64,000 bases of DNA from Paenibacillus sp. FSL W8-0426. Its GTDB lineage: Bacteria > Bacillota > Bacilli > Paenibacillales > Paenibacillaceae. The DNA lies in NCBI RefSeq assembly GCF_037969725.1, contig NZ_CP150203.1:6001001-6065000 (forward strand), read 5' to 3'. The notes beneath the pieces were generated by a model. The model had not been told where the DNA came from. It searched no databases and saw only the letters and a program-made list of their open reading frames with translations. How positions within the stretch are numbered: the first letter of the stretch is position 1; every line of letters starts with the position of its first letter. The translations under genes and the position numbers were made by a program. Positions 17,708 through 26,576 of this stretch are shown piece by piece.

Positions 17708-18625
17708 TCAACTTCCGTTCGTCCTGTCCAATCTGGCCGCCATACGTGCAATATGGTTCTGAAGCCGCTGCCTGAGCCATTTTGGGGCAAGCAGTTCTTC
17801 CCATTCGCTTGTGAACAGATGCTCTTCGAATGTATCGGCATCATAAAATTCAATGGTATGAACCCGATCCTTTCGTTCCCGAATACGGTATCCCATCCAC
17901 ATATCCGCGTCGCAGATTTCGAGCAGAAGGATTTCAGCCAGGAACGGTTTGCGGACGGGCAGCGGCCTTTCCCAGATGGACTGATTCGCTGCTGCATCGC
18001 AGACAAATCGTTCATCAGATAATCGGATGCGGCGCACCCCTTCCAGTCGCAGCAGCATGTTTTGAAGTGGATCCGTTTCGTAACCCGCCACATAGTCCGC
18101 ATTAAACCTTGAAACAAATCCAAGCGGGCAAAACGGAAATTGGCGCTCTCCCTCATGATCCTGGTAGTGCATGTGCACTACGCGGGATTCTTTGATCGCA
18201 TGTGATAACAGCTCCCTATATTGCAACTGCCTTGGAGCGGCCGAAAATGAAGGGAACGCCTCCTGGATGCCCTCACTTTCCGAATCCTCTTCGGTAAAAC
18301 GCTCCAACAAATGGGCTACGCGCTTCACCGCATCAGAGCGATCATAATCGTAGTGGCGGTATCGATGCGCCAAATATTTCAGGACACGCTGTTCTTCTTC
18401 CGTCATATATAACTGGGGTAACCGATAAGTTTGATCCTCGTAACAGTACCCCCGGTATTTCGCCATGTAGACCAAGGGGGCACGGAGGGTGGCTGCCATA
18501 TATTCAATGTCGCGTTGAGCCTGACGCCTGGAAATTTCGAATTCCCGGGCAAGCAGGCTGCTGTTTGGATAACGGCCGCTCCGAATCTGTTCGTCGAACC
18601 AGTGAATTCGGTGCATGTTGCTCAT
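17708..18625 (-). CDS. WYL-domain transcriptional regulator (YafY-like)
   Basis: 305 residues. The N-terminal winged helix includes LLAREFEISRRQAQRDIEYM, the DeoR/YafY recognition helix. The middle carries a WYL domain (AIKESRVVHMHYQDHEGE, then PLGFVSRFNADYVAGYE), with the W-Y-L triad degenerate to D-Y-V. The C-terminal extension follows. GGGAGG precedes the ATG at 18625. It heads the operon with the twin C39-like genes, so it probably controls them in response to a small ligand or nucleic acid. Confidence 0.85.
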   Translation of the reverse strand: MSNMHRIHWFDEQIRSGRYPNSSLLAREFEISRRQAQRDIEYMAATLRAPLVYMAKYRGYCYEDQTYRLPQLYMTEEEQRVLKYLAHRYRHYDYDRSDAVKRVAHLLERFTEEDSESEGIQEAFPSFSAAPRQLQYRELLSHAIKESRVVHMHYQDHEGERQFPFCPLGFVSRFNADYVAGYETDPLQNMLLRLEGVRRIRLSDERFVCDAAANQSIWERPLPVRKPFLAEILLLEICDADMWMGYRIRERKDRVHTIEFYDADTFEEHLFTSEWEELLAPKWLRQRLQNHIARMAARLDRTNGS

Positions 18626-18787
18626 GGTTCTTCCCTCCCTGGTCATTGATGTGTTCTATTATAGTCTTCAGACGGTAAGGAAAACAGCGTGCTTTGCTGC
18701 CTTTCCCAGCGCTGCAGAAACCATGCAATGACCTTGGTTGTACGCATAGATGGTTTCTTTCCCCCTACTCCCTGCATCCGGTCATCG

Positions 18788-18970
18788 TTAAGCCTGATCG
18801 ACTCTGGACTGCGCGGCCTTTGAGCATTTTTTGCAGACTTTCAGGCTCGTTCCATCCGTCTTCGTCTGCGTGTACAACAGTTTGATGCGCGTGCTTCCGC
18901 ACACGGGACATGTTCCCCTTCCCCTGGAAGGAAGGTTCCACAATACGCGTCCTCTTTTCGTTTTTGCCAA
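18788..18970 (-). CDS. Small four-cysteine zinc-ribbon protein
   Basis: 60 residues, very basic. CPVCGSTRIKLLYT and KVCKKCSKA give two CxxC pairs, a zinc-ribbon arrangement. Translation probably starts at TTG (18970) with AAAAGGGG 8 bases upstream. A TATAAT sits at 19012-19017 on this strand. Small zinc ribbons of this kind are often RNA- or ribosome-linked, but I do not recognise the family. Confidence 0.6.
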   Translation of the reverse strand: MAKTKRGRVLWNLPSRGRGTCPVCGSTRIKLLYTQTKTDGTSLKVCKKCSKAAQSRVDQA

Positions 18971-19011
18971 TGCTGGTGCCCCTTTTCTAAATTGGTTTGT
19001 CGTTCACCGTT

Positions 19012-19044
19012 ATTATAAAGGCCATGGTACGACATAGAATGTCG
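19012..19044 (-). promoter_or_regulatory. -10 element with dyad over the -35 region
   Basis: TATAAT on the minus strand at 19012-19017, and a dyad CGACAT-TCT-ATGTCG at 19030-19044 where the -35 should be. The hexamer there (TTCTAT) is poor, so the promoter may need an activator, or the dyad may be an operator. Confidence 0.4.
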
Positions 19045-19076
19045 CAGCAGTCGGCGTGAAACACTGGCTGACGCAT

Positions 19077-19111
19077 AAAAAAATGCCCTTCTTCGGCTGA
19101 AGAAAGGACAT
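19077..19111 (-). terminator. Rho-independent terminator of the ArsR gene
   Basis: On the minus strand ATGTCCTTTCTTC pairs with GAAGAAGGGCAT, followed by TTTTTTT. It starts four bases after the stop codon. Confidence 0.85.
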
Positions 19112-19114
19112 CGT

Positions 19115-19438
19115 TCAAGATTGCTTTTCCACCGACTCGGCCGCCGCCCGCAGCAAAGGCTGCAGCAGCCCGGGAAAACGCGCCTCCAAATCCTCGGATC
19201 GCAGTGTAATGAAATGCTGCGTCCCTTGAACGCGAACCCGAATGACCCCCGCTTCACGCAGTGTCCGCATATGGTGCGACAGCGTCGATTTCACAACAGG
19301 CGCCTGGAAATAGCTGCATGGCTGTTCCCCGATGCGTGACGCTTCAACGACGATGCCAAGCCTCACAGGATCGCTCAGTGCGTGCAGGACCGTGGACAAT
19401 TCAATATCTTCAGCCTGTGGATGATGTAAAATTTTCAT
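19115..19438 (-). CDS. ArsR-family winged-helix repressor
   Basis: 107 residues. IELSTVLHALSDPVRLGIVV is the typical ArsR helix 1-2 block, and STLSHHMRTLREAGVIRVRVQGTQ gives the recognition helix and wing. Metal-binding Cys pairs of ArsR/SmtB are absent; a single Cys lies in QPCSYF, so it may sense something other than metals. AAGGAGA precedes the ATG at 19438; the longer frame to 19516 lacks a site. It is divergent from the efflux gene at 19665 and probably represses it. Confidence 0.9.
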   Translation of the reverse strand: MKILHHPQAEDIELSTVLHALSDPVRLGIVVEASRIGEQPCSYFQAPVVKSTLSHHMRTLREAGVIRVRVQGTQHFITLRSEDLEARFPGLLQPLLRAAAESVEKQS

Positions 19439-19664
19439 GCAAAGGTCTCCTTTTTTACATGAGATCCATTGTATTTTAGCACAATTCCATGATATATTTC
19501 TAATGTTCGATACCAATCGAACTTAAATCGATGAAGCTTTCCCTGATTGCCAGAATCGGTTTCATTGCGATTGCACGTTTTTGCAAACATTACATCCCGT
19601 TTCTGAAACGTTCATTATTTTGCATTATTTAATATTCAACTATTTATGGATCAGGAGGTTACTT

Positions 19665-21041
19665 ATGAGCAATACCGCAAATGCAACATCGGCAGGAAGG
19701 CCCGTCGGGATTCAGGAAGGGTTAATCGTAGGGCTGCTGGGCTTCACGGTTGTGCTCGTCGTGATGAACACGATGATGTTCAATCTAGCCTTGCCCCGGA
19801 TTTCGGTTGATTTCCGTCTGTCGTCCGTCGCCTCATCCTGGATCGTTACCGGGTATTCCATCGTGTTTGCCATTTCGTCCATTACGTTTTCGCGCCTGTC
19901 CGACTTCGTGCCAATCCGCACGCTCTTTACGATCGGCCTGACCCTGCTTGGCGGTGCATCGATCCTTGGCTTTTTCAGCGATCATTTCGTTGTCCTGCTC
20001 TGCGCACGGCTGATTCAGGCTGCGGGCGCCGCATCCGTTCCCGGGCTGGCCATCGTATTGATTACGCGTTACATCCCCAGCGACCGCCGCGGCAAATCGA
20101 TGGCCGTCATCATGTCAGCCAGTTCGCTTGGCCTCGGGCTTGGCCCCGTCATCGGAGGCAGCATCACCGAGTTCCTCGGTTGGCATGACCTGTTCATCGT
20201 TACTGGCTTGACCCTTGTTTTGATTCCGGTATTTTTCCGGCTGTTGCCGGGCGAAATGCCGCAAAAAGGTTCTTTTGACGTATGGGGCGCCTTGCTGCTG
20301 GCGATCGGAACGACAGGCATTCTGTTGTTCCTCACCACCCGCAGCTGGATCACGATCGTGATCGGTGCTGCTTCGCTGGTCCTGTTCTGGATCCGCATTC
20401 GCCGGGCAGCAGACCCGTTCGTGCAGCCAACGCTGTTCAAAAACAAAAAATACATGATGCTCAGCTCGCTCGGCATCGTGTCCTACATCAACAACTTTGC
20501 GACGTTATTCCTGCTGCCGCAGGTTCTGGCACATCTGTATGAATTGACGCCTGCCCAATCGGGCCTGGTTATTTTCCCGGGTGCCCTGGTGTCCATGCTG
20601 ATGTCCAACCGGATCGGACGTATGATCGATCGCCACGGCAACACGCTGCTGCTCAAATTCGCGCCATGGCTGTTGCTGGCCGCCGCCGGACTTTTTGCCC
20701 TTTTCGCCGGCAGCAGTCTCTACGCGATCATGGCCGTTTACGTGCTGCTTAGTGTCGGCTTCTCCGCCTTGACCACGAGCGTGTCCAACGAGCTGTCCAA
20801 CAGCCTCACGCAAGATGAGGTCGGAGCAGGCATGGGTCTGTTCCAATTGAGCCAGTTCTTCAGCGGAGCCTTCAGCGTCGCTGTGACCGGCGTGGCACTG
20901 ACGGCCATGCAGCAGCTTTCGTTGTCCTCCGCGTACGCCTGGATTTTCTGGGGCATGACAATCATCGCTTTGGGCGCCGTCGTCTTCTCATGGGCTTATC
21001 TGCAGATGCAGAACCGCAAAACAGCAGCATCCAAAGCTTAA
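19665..21041 (+). CDS. MFS drug-efflux transporter, DHA2/Tet(L)-like
   Basis: 458 residues with about 14 hydrophobic helices. NTMMFNLALPRISVDFRL, then SWIVTGYSIVFAI, LSDFVPIRTLF and the block ITRYIPSDRRGKSM with GLGPVIGGSITEFLGW follow the order of Tet(K)/Tet(L)-type antiporters. The substrate is not predictable; tetracycline resistance should not be assumed. TCAGGAGG lies 7 bases upstream of the ATG, which is preferred to the longer frame from 19581. A divergent ArsR regulator and a shared intergenic region suggest inducible expression. Confidence 0.9.
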   Translation: MSNTANATSAGRPVGIQEGLIVGLLGFTVVLVVMNTMMFNLALPRISVDFRLSSVASSWIVTGYSIVFAISSITFSRLSDFVPIRTLFTIGLTLLGGASILGFFSDHFVVLLCARLIQAAGAASVPGLAIVLITRYIPSDRRGKSMAVIMSASSLGLGLGPVIGGSITEFLGWHDLFIVTGLTLVLIPVFFRLLPGEMPQKGSFDVWGALLLAIGTTGILLFLTTRSWITIVIGAASLVLFWIRIRRAADPFVQPTLFKNKKYMMLSSLGIVSYINNFATLFLLPQVLAHLYELTPAQSGLVIFPGALVSMLMSNRIGRMIDRHGNTLLLKFAPWLLLAAAGLFALFAGSSLYAIMAVYVLLSVGFSALTTSVSNELSNSLTQDEVGAGMGLFQLSQFFSGAFSVAVTGVALTAMQQLSLSSAYAWIFWGMTIIALGAVVFSWAYLQMQNRKTAASKA

Positions 21042-21128
21042 ACTCAATGAACTGTACATTGCCGTCGCACAGTCCCGGCATTGCTCGGATGCAAAGTTGG
21101 GAAACGCGGCGCCTTTTCCCTAACACGA

Positions 21129-21164
21129 ATACCCCAAGCGTGTTTCACGCATGGGGTGTTTTTT
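21129..21164. terminator. Bidirectional terminator
   Basis: ACCCCAAGCGTG pairs with CACGCATGGGGT across TTT, followed by TTTTTT on the plus strand. It ends the efflux gene and probably also the convergent gene at 21183. Confidence 0.9.
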
Positions 21165-21182
21165 GCTTTGTCTTATTCAATC

Positions 21183-21632
21183 CTATTCGACCAGATCGAA
21201 ACGAAGGCGTTTCAAGCTGGTGTACTTGATGACCCATTGTCCGTCGATGTTCACGTATGTTTCATGATAATGTCCGTATCCGTGAAACGATTTGTTCTCG
21301 TTTCCTTCAGGGAACGTCACCAGATCCTCCATAGGCGAGATGACTTTTGCCTCCGTGTCGGAGATGAATTCCACTTCCGCGCCGTGCACGTGATGCACGG
21401 TAACAGCCGGATCAACCAGATCCTTAAATACCTGCACGATCGTTTCGCGACCCGTCAACAACGGGATCGGATTGCCTTCCGTGCTGAAATCGGCCACGGC
21501 GTCCGGAGCGAACACTTCACCCAGTGCATCCCACTGCTTGGTATCAATCAGTCGGCAATAACGCGCCTTGGTGTTGCGTATATTTTCCAGTGCAAGCAGT
21601 TGTTCCAGTCCCGTGATGGTTGATTGGCTCAT
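21183..21632 (-). CDS. SnoaL-like / NTF2-fold protein
   Basis: 149 residues of the SnoaL_4 type: an N-terminal helix pair (ALENIRNTKARYCRLIDTKQW), the FAPDAVADFSTEG strand, and HHVHGAEVEFISDTEAKVI, VNIDGQWVIKYTSLKRLR at the end. Such folds serve as polyketide cyclases, dehydratases or ligand binders; the visible sequence does not separate these. GGAGGG precedes the ATG. It is a single gene between two terminators. Confidence 0.85.
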   Translation of the reverse strand: MSQSTITGLEQLLALENIRNTKARYCRLIDTKQWDALGEVFAPDAVADFSTEGNPIPLLTGRETIVQVFKDLVDPAVTVHHVHGAEVEFISDTEAKVISPMEDLVTFPEGNENKSFHGYGHYHETYVNIDGQWVIKYTSLKRLRFDLVE

Positions 21633-21782
21633 GTGTTGTCCCTCCAGCGATGTAGATATTTGTTGGAATATGTATTTAAAATTGCCCCTCCTTATTGTAC
21701 CACCCTGCTTGTCATGGGTACAATGTCGTATTCTCTTTCCTCCCTGTCAATCTGAGAAGCGTTGTCCACATTTCGTAAAGCA

Positions 21783-21821
21783 CAAAAAATCCTTTCCTAC
21801 AGAGGACGAAAAGGATTTTTC
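21783..21821. terminator. Bidirectional terminator
   Basis: AAATCCTTT pairs with AAAGGATTT with a 14-base loop; A/T runs flank both sides. It lies after the Rrf2 gene (minus strand, stop at 21850). Confidence 0.8.
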
Positions 21822-21849
21822 ATTATGACATATGCCGATTGTATTGGAT

Positions 21850-22275
21850 TCAATGCATTGTCCCTTGGGAGCCCGCTTTCCAGTCTTTCATCTGAGAGGC
21901 GATTTCGGACATTTTGCGATTGCCCAAATAACTTTCCATCTGCTCTTCGGCGCGAACCATCACCTGCTGAATCAGACAGTTCTCGTTATGGTCCTGAGAG
22001 CATTCGAACAGGGATGCCTGTCCTTCGATCGCTTGAATAATGTCGAGAAAGGACGGGTCCGGGTTCCTCCGGCTGAGGCGATACCCCCCGTTGGCCCCCG
22101 AGGTCGACTCGATCATGCCTGCTTTGACCAGCTTGGTCAAAATTTTGGACAAGTAGGTTGGCGATACCTTTTGCAGCTCTGCAAGCTGATGGACGCTGAT
22201 CAATTCCTCCGGCTCCGTCGCCACGAGATGGAGGATCGTATGCAGGGCATAGTTCGTTGCTTTGGAATATTTCAT
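21850..22275 (-). CDS. Rrf2-family transcriptional regulator
   Basis: 141 residues. The winged helix reads ATNYALHTILHLVATEPEEL, then LQKVSPTYLSKILTKLVKAG and the wing GANGGYRLSR. Two cysteines in FECSQDHNENC lie where Fe-S members have three, so a cluster is uncertain and thiol sensing is possible. GAGGTGG precedes the ATG. It is alone between a terminator and the AraC gene; no target is evident. Confidence 0.9.
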   Translation of the reverse strand: MKYSKATNYALHTILHLVATEPEELISVHQLAELQKVSPTYLSKILTKLVKAGMIESTSGANGGYRLSRRNPDPSFLDIIQAIEGQASLFECSQDHNENCLIQQVMVRAEEQMESYLGNRKMSEIASQMKDWKAGSQGTMH

Positions 22276-22381
22276 GAGACCACCTCATTGTTACGGACTT
22301 TATGCATCCATAATAGTCCTGATCAAACATGCTGTCAAACGCCTCTGTTCCCTATCCTGGCTGCATAACCCGAAATAAAGA

Positions 22382-23218
22382 CTAATTATGGTACAATCCC
22401 CGGTACTCCGTCGGTGTCATGCCTTCATGTGCCATGAATTGGCGATTGAAATAACTCGCATTCGGATAACCGGCCTCCTCGGCAATCTGTCCGATATTGG
22501 CGGTAGGTCGTTCCAACAACCACTGTTTCGCCATTTGCAGACGGGACCGCGTGATGAATTCCATCGGCGTCATTTCAACGGCGCTTTTGAACAGCTTGCA
22601 GAAATAATACGTGCTCACGCCCGCCAGATCCGCCCAATCCTGCAGAAGGAACGGCTGGCAAGCCTCCTGCTGCATTCTTGGCAGCAGTGCAAGAATACGG
22701 CCTTCCGGATTGCCCGTACGCATGCTTTTAAGCGGTACCGCATGCTGGATGAATTCAGCCAGCACGGCATACGTCAACGTGGACAGCTGCGCCGGGCGCA
22801 GCATCCGGTTCTCCTCCGCCTCCGCGAGCAATGCCAAGTGTGCTTCCTCCCATGAATCCCGCTGCCGCAAGGTCCACAATCGGTTGCGATGCAAGCCCCT
22901 CTCGATCATGTAATCATGAAGCCGTTCGCCATAGAAATGCAGCCAGCGCACATCCCAAGGATCGTCCTCGCTGCTGTAGTAATGCTGGCGCTGCTGCGGA
23001 AAATAGAGCACTGCCTGGCCTGCCCTGAGCTCATGGACGACGCCGTCTTCCTCCACGTATCCTTTGCCGCTGGCCACATAGTGAATATTGAAGTTGCCCA
23101 GCGCTCCTATCTCGCGCAGAACGCTGTGCTGAGGATGTTCCGTGTAATGTCCCACCGACTCGGGATAACAGAAATACGGAATATCCTGCAGCGTCAGCAA
23201 CACGGTTTGTCTCATCAT
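22382..23218 (-). CDS. AraC-family regulator with cupin sensor domain
   Basis: 278 residues. The N-terminal half is a cupin-type arm (NFNIHYVASGKGYVEEDG, LRAGQAVLYFPQQRQHYY), the C-terminal half two helix-turn-helices (WADLAGVSTYYFCKLFKSAV and AEEAGYPNASYFNRQFMAHE). GGGGG precedes the ATG. It is divergent from the oxidoreductase/aldo-keto reductase operon at 23337 and very probably controls it in response to a sugar. Confidence 0.92.
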   Translation of the reverse strand: MMRQTVLLTLQDIPYFCYPESVGHYTEHPQHSVLREIGALGNFNIHYVASGKGYVEEDGVVHELRAGQAVLYFPQQRQHYYSSEDDPWDVRWLHFYGERLHDYMIERGLHRNRLWTLRQRDSWEEAHLALLAEAEENRMLRPAQLSTLTYAVLAEFIQHAVPLKSMRTGNPEGRILALLPRMQQEACQPFLLQDWADLAGVSTYYFCKLFKSAVEMTPMEFITRSRLQMAKQWLLERPTANIGQIAEEAGYPNASYFNRQFMAHEGMTPTEYRGLYHN

Positions 23219-23273
23219 GACGTTATCCCCCTAACCAACAATATCGTGTTAACAAATCTCAATATATTATCAT

Positions 23274-23301
23274 TTTCATTCAATCATCTATTTCATATAA
23301 T
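23274..23301 (+). promoter_or_regulatory. Promoter of the oxidoreductase operon
   Basis: TTTCAT, 16-base spacer, TATAAT, 36 bases upstream of the start codon. The weak -35 would suit an AraC-activated promoter. Confidence 0.5.
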
Positions 23302-23336
23302 CACAATATACATTTATCCAAAGGAGGATACCCACG

Positions 23337-24341
23337 ATGAATTCCAATCGCAAATTACGCTGGGGCATTCTTGGCGCCGCCAATATCGCCGTAGGCTCCG
23401 TCATTCCCGGCCTGCAGCAATCCGAATTGAATGAAGTCGCCGCCATTGCCAGCCGGGACGAAGAGAAAGCCAAGGAAACTGCCGATCGCCTCGGAATTCC
23501 GCAAGCCTATGGCAGCTACGAAGCGCTGCTGGCGGATGATTCCATCGATGCCGTATATATCCCGCTTCCCAACCATCTGCACCGGGAGTGGACGATTCGC
23601 GCCGCAGAAGCGGGCAAACATATTTTGTGCGAGAAACCATTGGCACTAAACGAACAGGAAGCAAGCGAAATGGTTCAAGCTTGCGAACAAGCCGGCGTAC
23701 ATTTGGCCGAAGCCTTCATGTATCGCCACCATCCGCGATACGATCAAATTCGCAGCATCATCGAAAGCGGCGAGATCGGTACGATCCGCGGCATTCACAG
23801 CACCTTTTCGTTCAACAATTCCGGTTCGTCCGGCAACGTTCGTTTCCGCAAAGAATGGGGTGGCGGCGCGTTGTATGACATCGGCTGTTATTCCATCAGC
23901 GCGGCACGGCTATTGCTGGGAAAAGAACCCACCGCGGTAACGGTCGTCGGCCTGTTCTCCCCGGAACATGATCACGTCGATATGATGGCTTCCGGTCTGA
24001 TGGAATTTGGCGACAATGTCGGCGTAACGTTCGACAGCAGCATGTGGGCCGCCTTCCGCAATACGCTTGAAGTGCTCGGTTCGGACGGGATCATTGAAGT
24101 ACCATCCGCTTATATCAGCCGTCTGGACAACACCTCCAATTTTTACGTCACGAAAGACGGTGAACGCACGGAAATCGAGGTGCCGAAGGTCAACCATTAT
24201 TCCCTGCAAGGGGACGACATGGCAAGGGCCGTGCTGCAAGGCAAGCGGCTGCGTTTTGCGCCGTCGGATGCCGTAGCCAACATGAGAGTGCTCGATGCCT
24301 GCCTTCGCTCGGCAGAGCAGCGTCAACGAATCACACTTTAA
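23337..24341 (+). CDS. Gfo/Idh/MocA-family oxidoreductase
   Basis: 334 residues. The Rossmann start WGILGAANIAVGSVIPGL binds NAD(P), CEKPLALNEQEA holds the conserved EKP lysine, and the C-terminal alpha/beta substrate domain follows (GGGALYDIGCYSIS). Such enzymes oxidise or reduce sugars, inositols or dehydro-sugars. AAAGGAGG lies upstream of the ATG. The aldo/keto reductase follows after 16 bases, so the two probably act in one sugar pathway, under the divergent AraC regulator. Confidence 0.92.
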   Translation: MNSNRKLRWGILGAANIAVGSVIPGLQQSELNEVAAIASRDEEKAKETADRLGIPQAYGSYEALLADDSIDAVYIPLPNHLHREWTIRAAEAGKHILCEKPLALNEQEASEMVQACEQAGVHLAEAFMYRHHPRYDQIRSIIESGEIGTIRGIHSTFSFNNSGSSGNVRFRKEWGGGALYDIGCYSISAARLLLGKEPTAVTVVGLFSPEHDHVDMMASGLMEFGDNVGVTFDSSMWAAFRNTLEVLGSDGIIEVPSAYISRLDNTSNFYVTKDGERTEIEVPKVNHYSLQGDDMARAVLQGKRLRFAPSDAVANMRVLDACLRSAEQRQRITL

Positions 24342-24357
24342 GGAGGACTGAACGCTC

Positions 24358-25305
24358 ATGGAATACATTAACATTGCAGGTACGGATAAACGCATCTCCA
24401 GGTTGATCAAAGGTTCCGATTATTTTGTTCACGATGCCTACGAAAAGGCTTCTGCCAACATGGATGCCTTTCTCGCGATCGGCGGAAATACTGTGGATAC
24501 GGCTCATATCTACTGCGGCGGACAGAGCGAGGAAGTGCTGGGCCGCTACATGCAGGATAAGGGAAACCGCGACCAAATTGTTATCCTCACCAAAGGAGCC
24601 CATCACGACAGCCAAGGCCCTCGCGTAAATGCCGAGGCGATCCGCAGCGATCTGCTGACAAGCCTGGAGAGGCTCCAGACGGATCACGTCGAGTTGTATG
24701 CCCTGCACAGAGACGACCCAAACATGCCGGTCGGCGCCATTCTGGAAGCGCTTAACGAGCATGTGGGAAGCGGAAAAATCGGTGCTATCGGCGCTTCCAA
24801 CTGGACGTGGCAGCGGCTTGAAGAAGCGAATGAATATGCCGCCTCCCATGGATTGAAGGGCTTCACCTTCAGCAGTCCCAACCTGAGCCTCGCCAAAGCC
24901 AATGAACCATTCTGGGCCGGCTGCGTATCGGCAGACGCCGAAACGCTGGCGTGGCATGAACGGACGCAGCTTCCGCTGCTCTCCTGGTCTTCGCAAGCAC
25001 GGGGATTCTTTACTGGCCGCTTCACGCCCGAAGTCCGCGACAATGCCGACCTCGTGCGCGTATTCTACAGCGATGGGAACTGGGAAAGGCTGCGCCGTGC
25101 CGGAGAATTGGCCGAGACAAAGCATACGACGGCGATTCAGATTGCGCTGGCTTATGTATTGAACCAGTCCTTCCCGACCTGTGCGCTGATCGGTGCGCAG
25201 AATCGCGAAGAGCTGCTGTCCTGTGATGAAGGCTCCCGCTTGACCCTGTCAGCGGATGAAATCGCCTGGCTTGATCTTGCGAGCGATGTCAAACCTGGCG
25301 TTTAA
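24358..25305 (+). CDS. Aldo/keto reductase
   Basis: 315 residues, a TIM-barrel NAD(P)H oxidoreductase. The catalytic tetrad can be placed: Asp and Tyr in VDTAHIYCGG, Lys in ILTKGAHH and His in ALHRDDPN. IGASNWTW and ALIGAQNREE are the usual cofactor-binding strands. TAAGGAGG precedes the ATG. It forms a two-gene operon with the upstream oxidoreductase; the sugar is unknown. Confidence 0.92.
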   Translation: MEYINIAGTDKRISRLIKGSDYFVHDAYEKASANMDAFLAIGGNTVDTAHIYCGGQSEEVLGRYMQDKGNRDQIVILTKGAHHDSQGPRVNAEAIRSDLLTSLERLQTDHVELYALHRDDPNMPVGAILEALNEHVGSGKIGAIGASNWTWQRLEEANEYAASHGLKGFTFSSPNLSLAKANEPFWAGCVSADAETLAWHERTQLPLLSWSSQARGFFTGRFTPEVRDNADLVRVFYSDGNWERLRRAGELAETKHTTAIQIALAYVLNQSFPTCALIGAQNREELLSCDEGSRLTLSADEIAWLDLASDVKPGV

Positions 25306-25455
25306 TCCGGTTCTGGAAGGGCGAAGCAATCCATATCAACCGTATCAACCGCCATATTACCACGGTCTACCATGCTTTCAAGCAGGTGGGCCGTCTTCCT
25401 TTTCAGCCGTTTACCCACATCCCTGTATAAGCGTCTTTAGTGAGAAAGAACATAA

Positions 25456-25493
25456 AGAGGGCACCAGCCAGAGAAACGCTGGAGGTACCCTCA
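25456..25493 (-). terminator. Stem-loop terminator of the 25529-27353 operon
   Basis: On the minus strand GAGGGTACC and CCAGC pair with GCTGG and TGCCCTC, with a short T-rich tail (TTTATGTTC). It lies between two convergent operons. Confidence 0.65.
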
Positions 25494-25528
25494 AGAGAAC
25501 ATATATAAGCGATCTGGATAATTCCGTC

Positions 25529-26548
25529 TTACAGCTTAACGATTTGGCCTGTTTTCTCGGATTCGAATGCGGCCAGAATGACCTTCAGCGAAGCCAGTCC
25601 TTCTTCTCCGGAGATCGAAGGCGGTGTTTGCGTAACGATCGATTCCACGAAAGCGTCGATGACGCCGCTCGGTACTTGCTTCTCGTTCGTCGCCATGGCA
25701 CCGACTTTGTACGTTTCTACCGTACCGTTCGTCAATTCAACGATAACTTCGTCGCCGTCAACCGTACCGATCTTCATCACGCCGTTCTCGCACCACAGCA
25801 CAGTGCTGTTGTCGCCGGCTCTGTATTGCGTCCAGCTGGCTACCAGCGTGCCGATGGCACCGCTCTTCATGCGTACGATGCATGTAGCGTTGTCGTCGAC
25901 TTTGGTATCCTTTTTGTCCAACGTGCTGATGAATCCAGCCACTTCAGCGACTTCATCACCCAGCAAATAACGGATGAAATCCGATTTGTGCACGCCCAGA
26001 TCGCCCATGGCGCCCATAATGGCTTCTTCTTGACGGAAGAACCAGCTTCCCGCACCGTCCACGCTCCACGCTTCCGGTCCCGGGTGACCGAACGACGTAC
26101 GGAAGTTCAGCACTCTGCCCAGCTTGCCGGAATCCAAAATTTCTTTGGCTTTCACGTGAGGAGGCATGAGGCGTTGGTTGTGTCCAACCATCAGGTATAC
26201 GTTGTTTTTCTTTGCTGCCGCGATCATTTGCTCCGCTTCTTCGGCTGTGCTGGCCATCGGCTTTTCAACCAATACGTGTTTGCCGGCGTTCGCGGCGGCA
26301 ATCGTCATCGGGGCGTGCAGGTAGTTCGGCGTGCATACGCTCACTGCATCCACGTTTTCTTTGGCAAGCAATTCTTCGTAACTGGAATAGGCCGTTCCAC
26401 CATACGTTTTGGCCATTTCTTCCGCACGCTCCACGATCGGATCGGCAAAAGCGACAAGCTCCACGTTTTCGTTGGCAGCATACTCCGGAATGTGTCTGCG
26501 TTGGGCGATCGCGCCGCAACCAAATACGGCAACCTTGATTTTGCTCAT
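25529..26548 (-). CDS. Gfo/Idh/MocA-family oxidoreductase
   Basis: 339 residues. VAVFGCGAIAQRRHIPEY is the dinucleotide-binding motif and LVEKPMASTAEEAEQM the catalytic-lysine block; GAMGDLGVHKSDFIRYLL carries the active-site Asp/His. AAAGGAGA precedes the ATG at 26548. It is downstream of the isomerase gene with a 28-base gap. Together with that gene it resembles inositol/hexose-derivative catabolic pairs. Confidence 0.92.
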   Translation of the reverse strand: MSKIKVAVFGCGAIAQRRHIPEYAANENVELVAFADPIVERAEEMAKTYGGTAYSSYEELLAKENVDAVSVCTPNYLHAPMTIAAANAGKHVLVEKPMASTAEEAEQMIAAAKKNNVYLMVGHNQRLMPPHVKAKEILDSGKLGRVLNFRTSFGHPGPEAWSVDGAGSWFFRQEEAIMGAMGDLGVHKSDFIRYLLGDEVAEVAGFISTLDKKDTKVDDNATCIVRMKSGAIGTLVASWTQYRAGDNSTVLWCENGVMKIGTVDGDEVIVELTNGTVETYKVGAMATNEKQVPSGVIDAFVESIVTQTPPSISGEEGLASLKVILAAFESEKTGQIVKL

Positions 26549-26576
26549 ATGTTTGAAGTCTCCTTTTGGCAATGGA

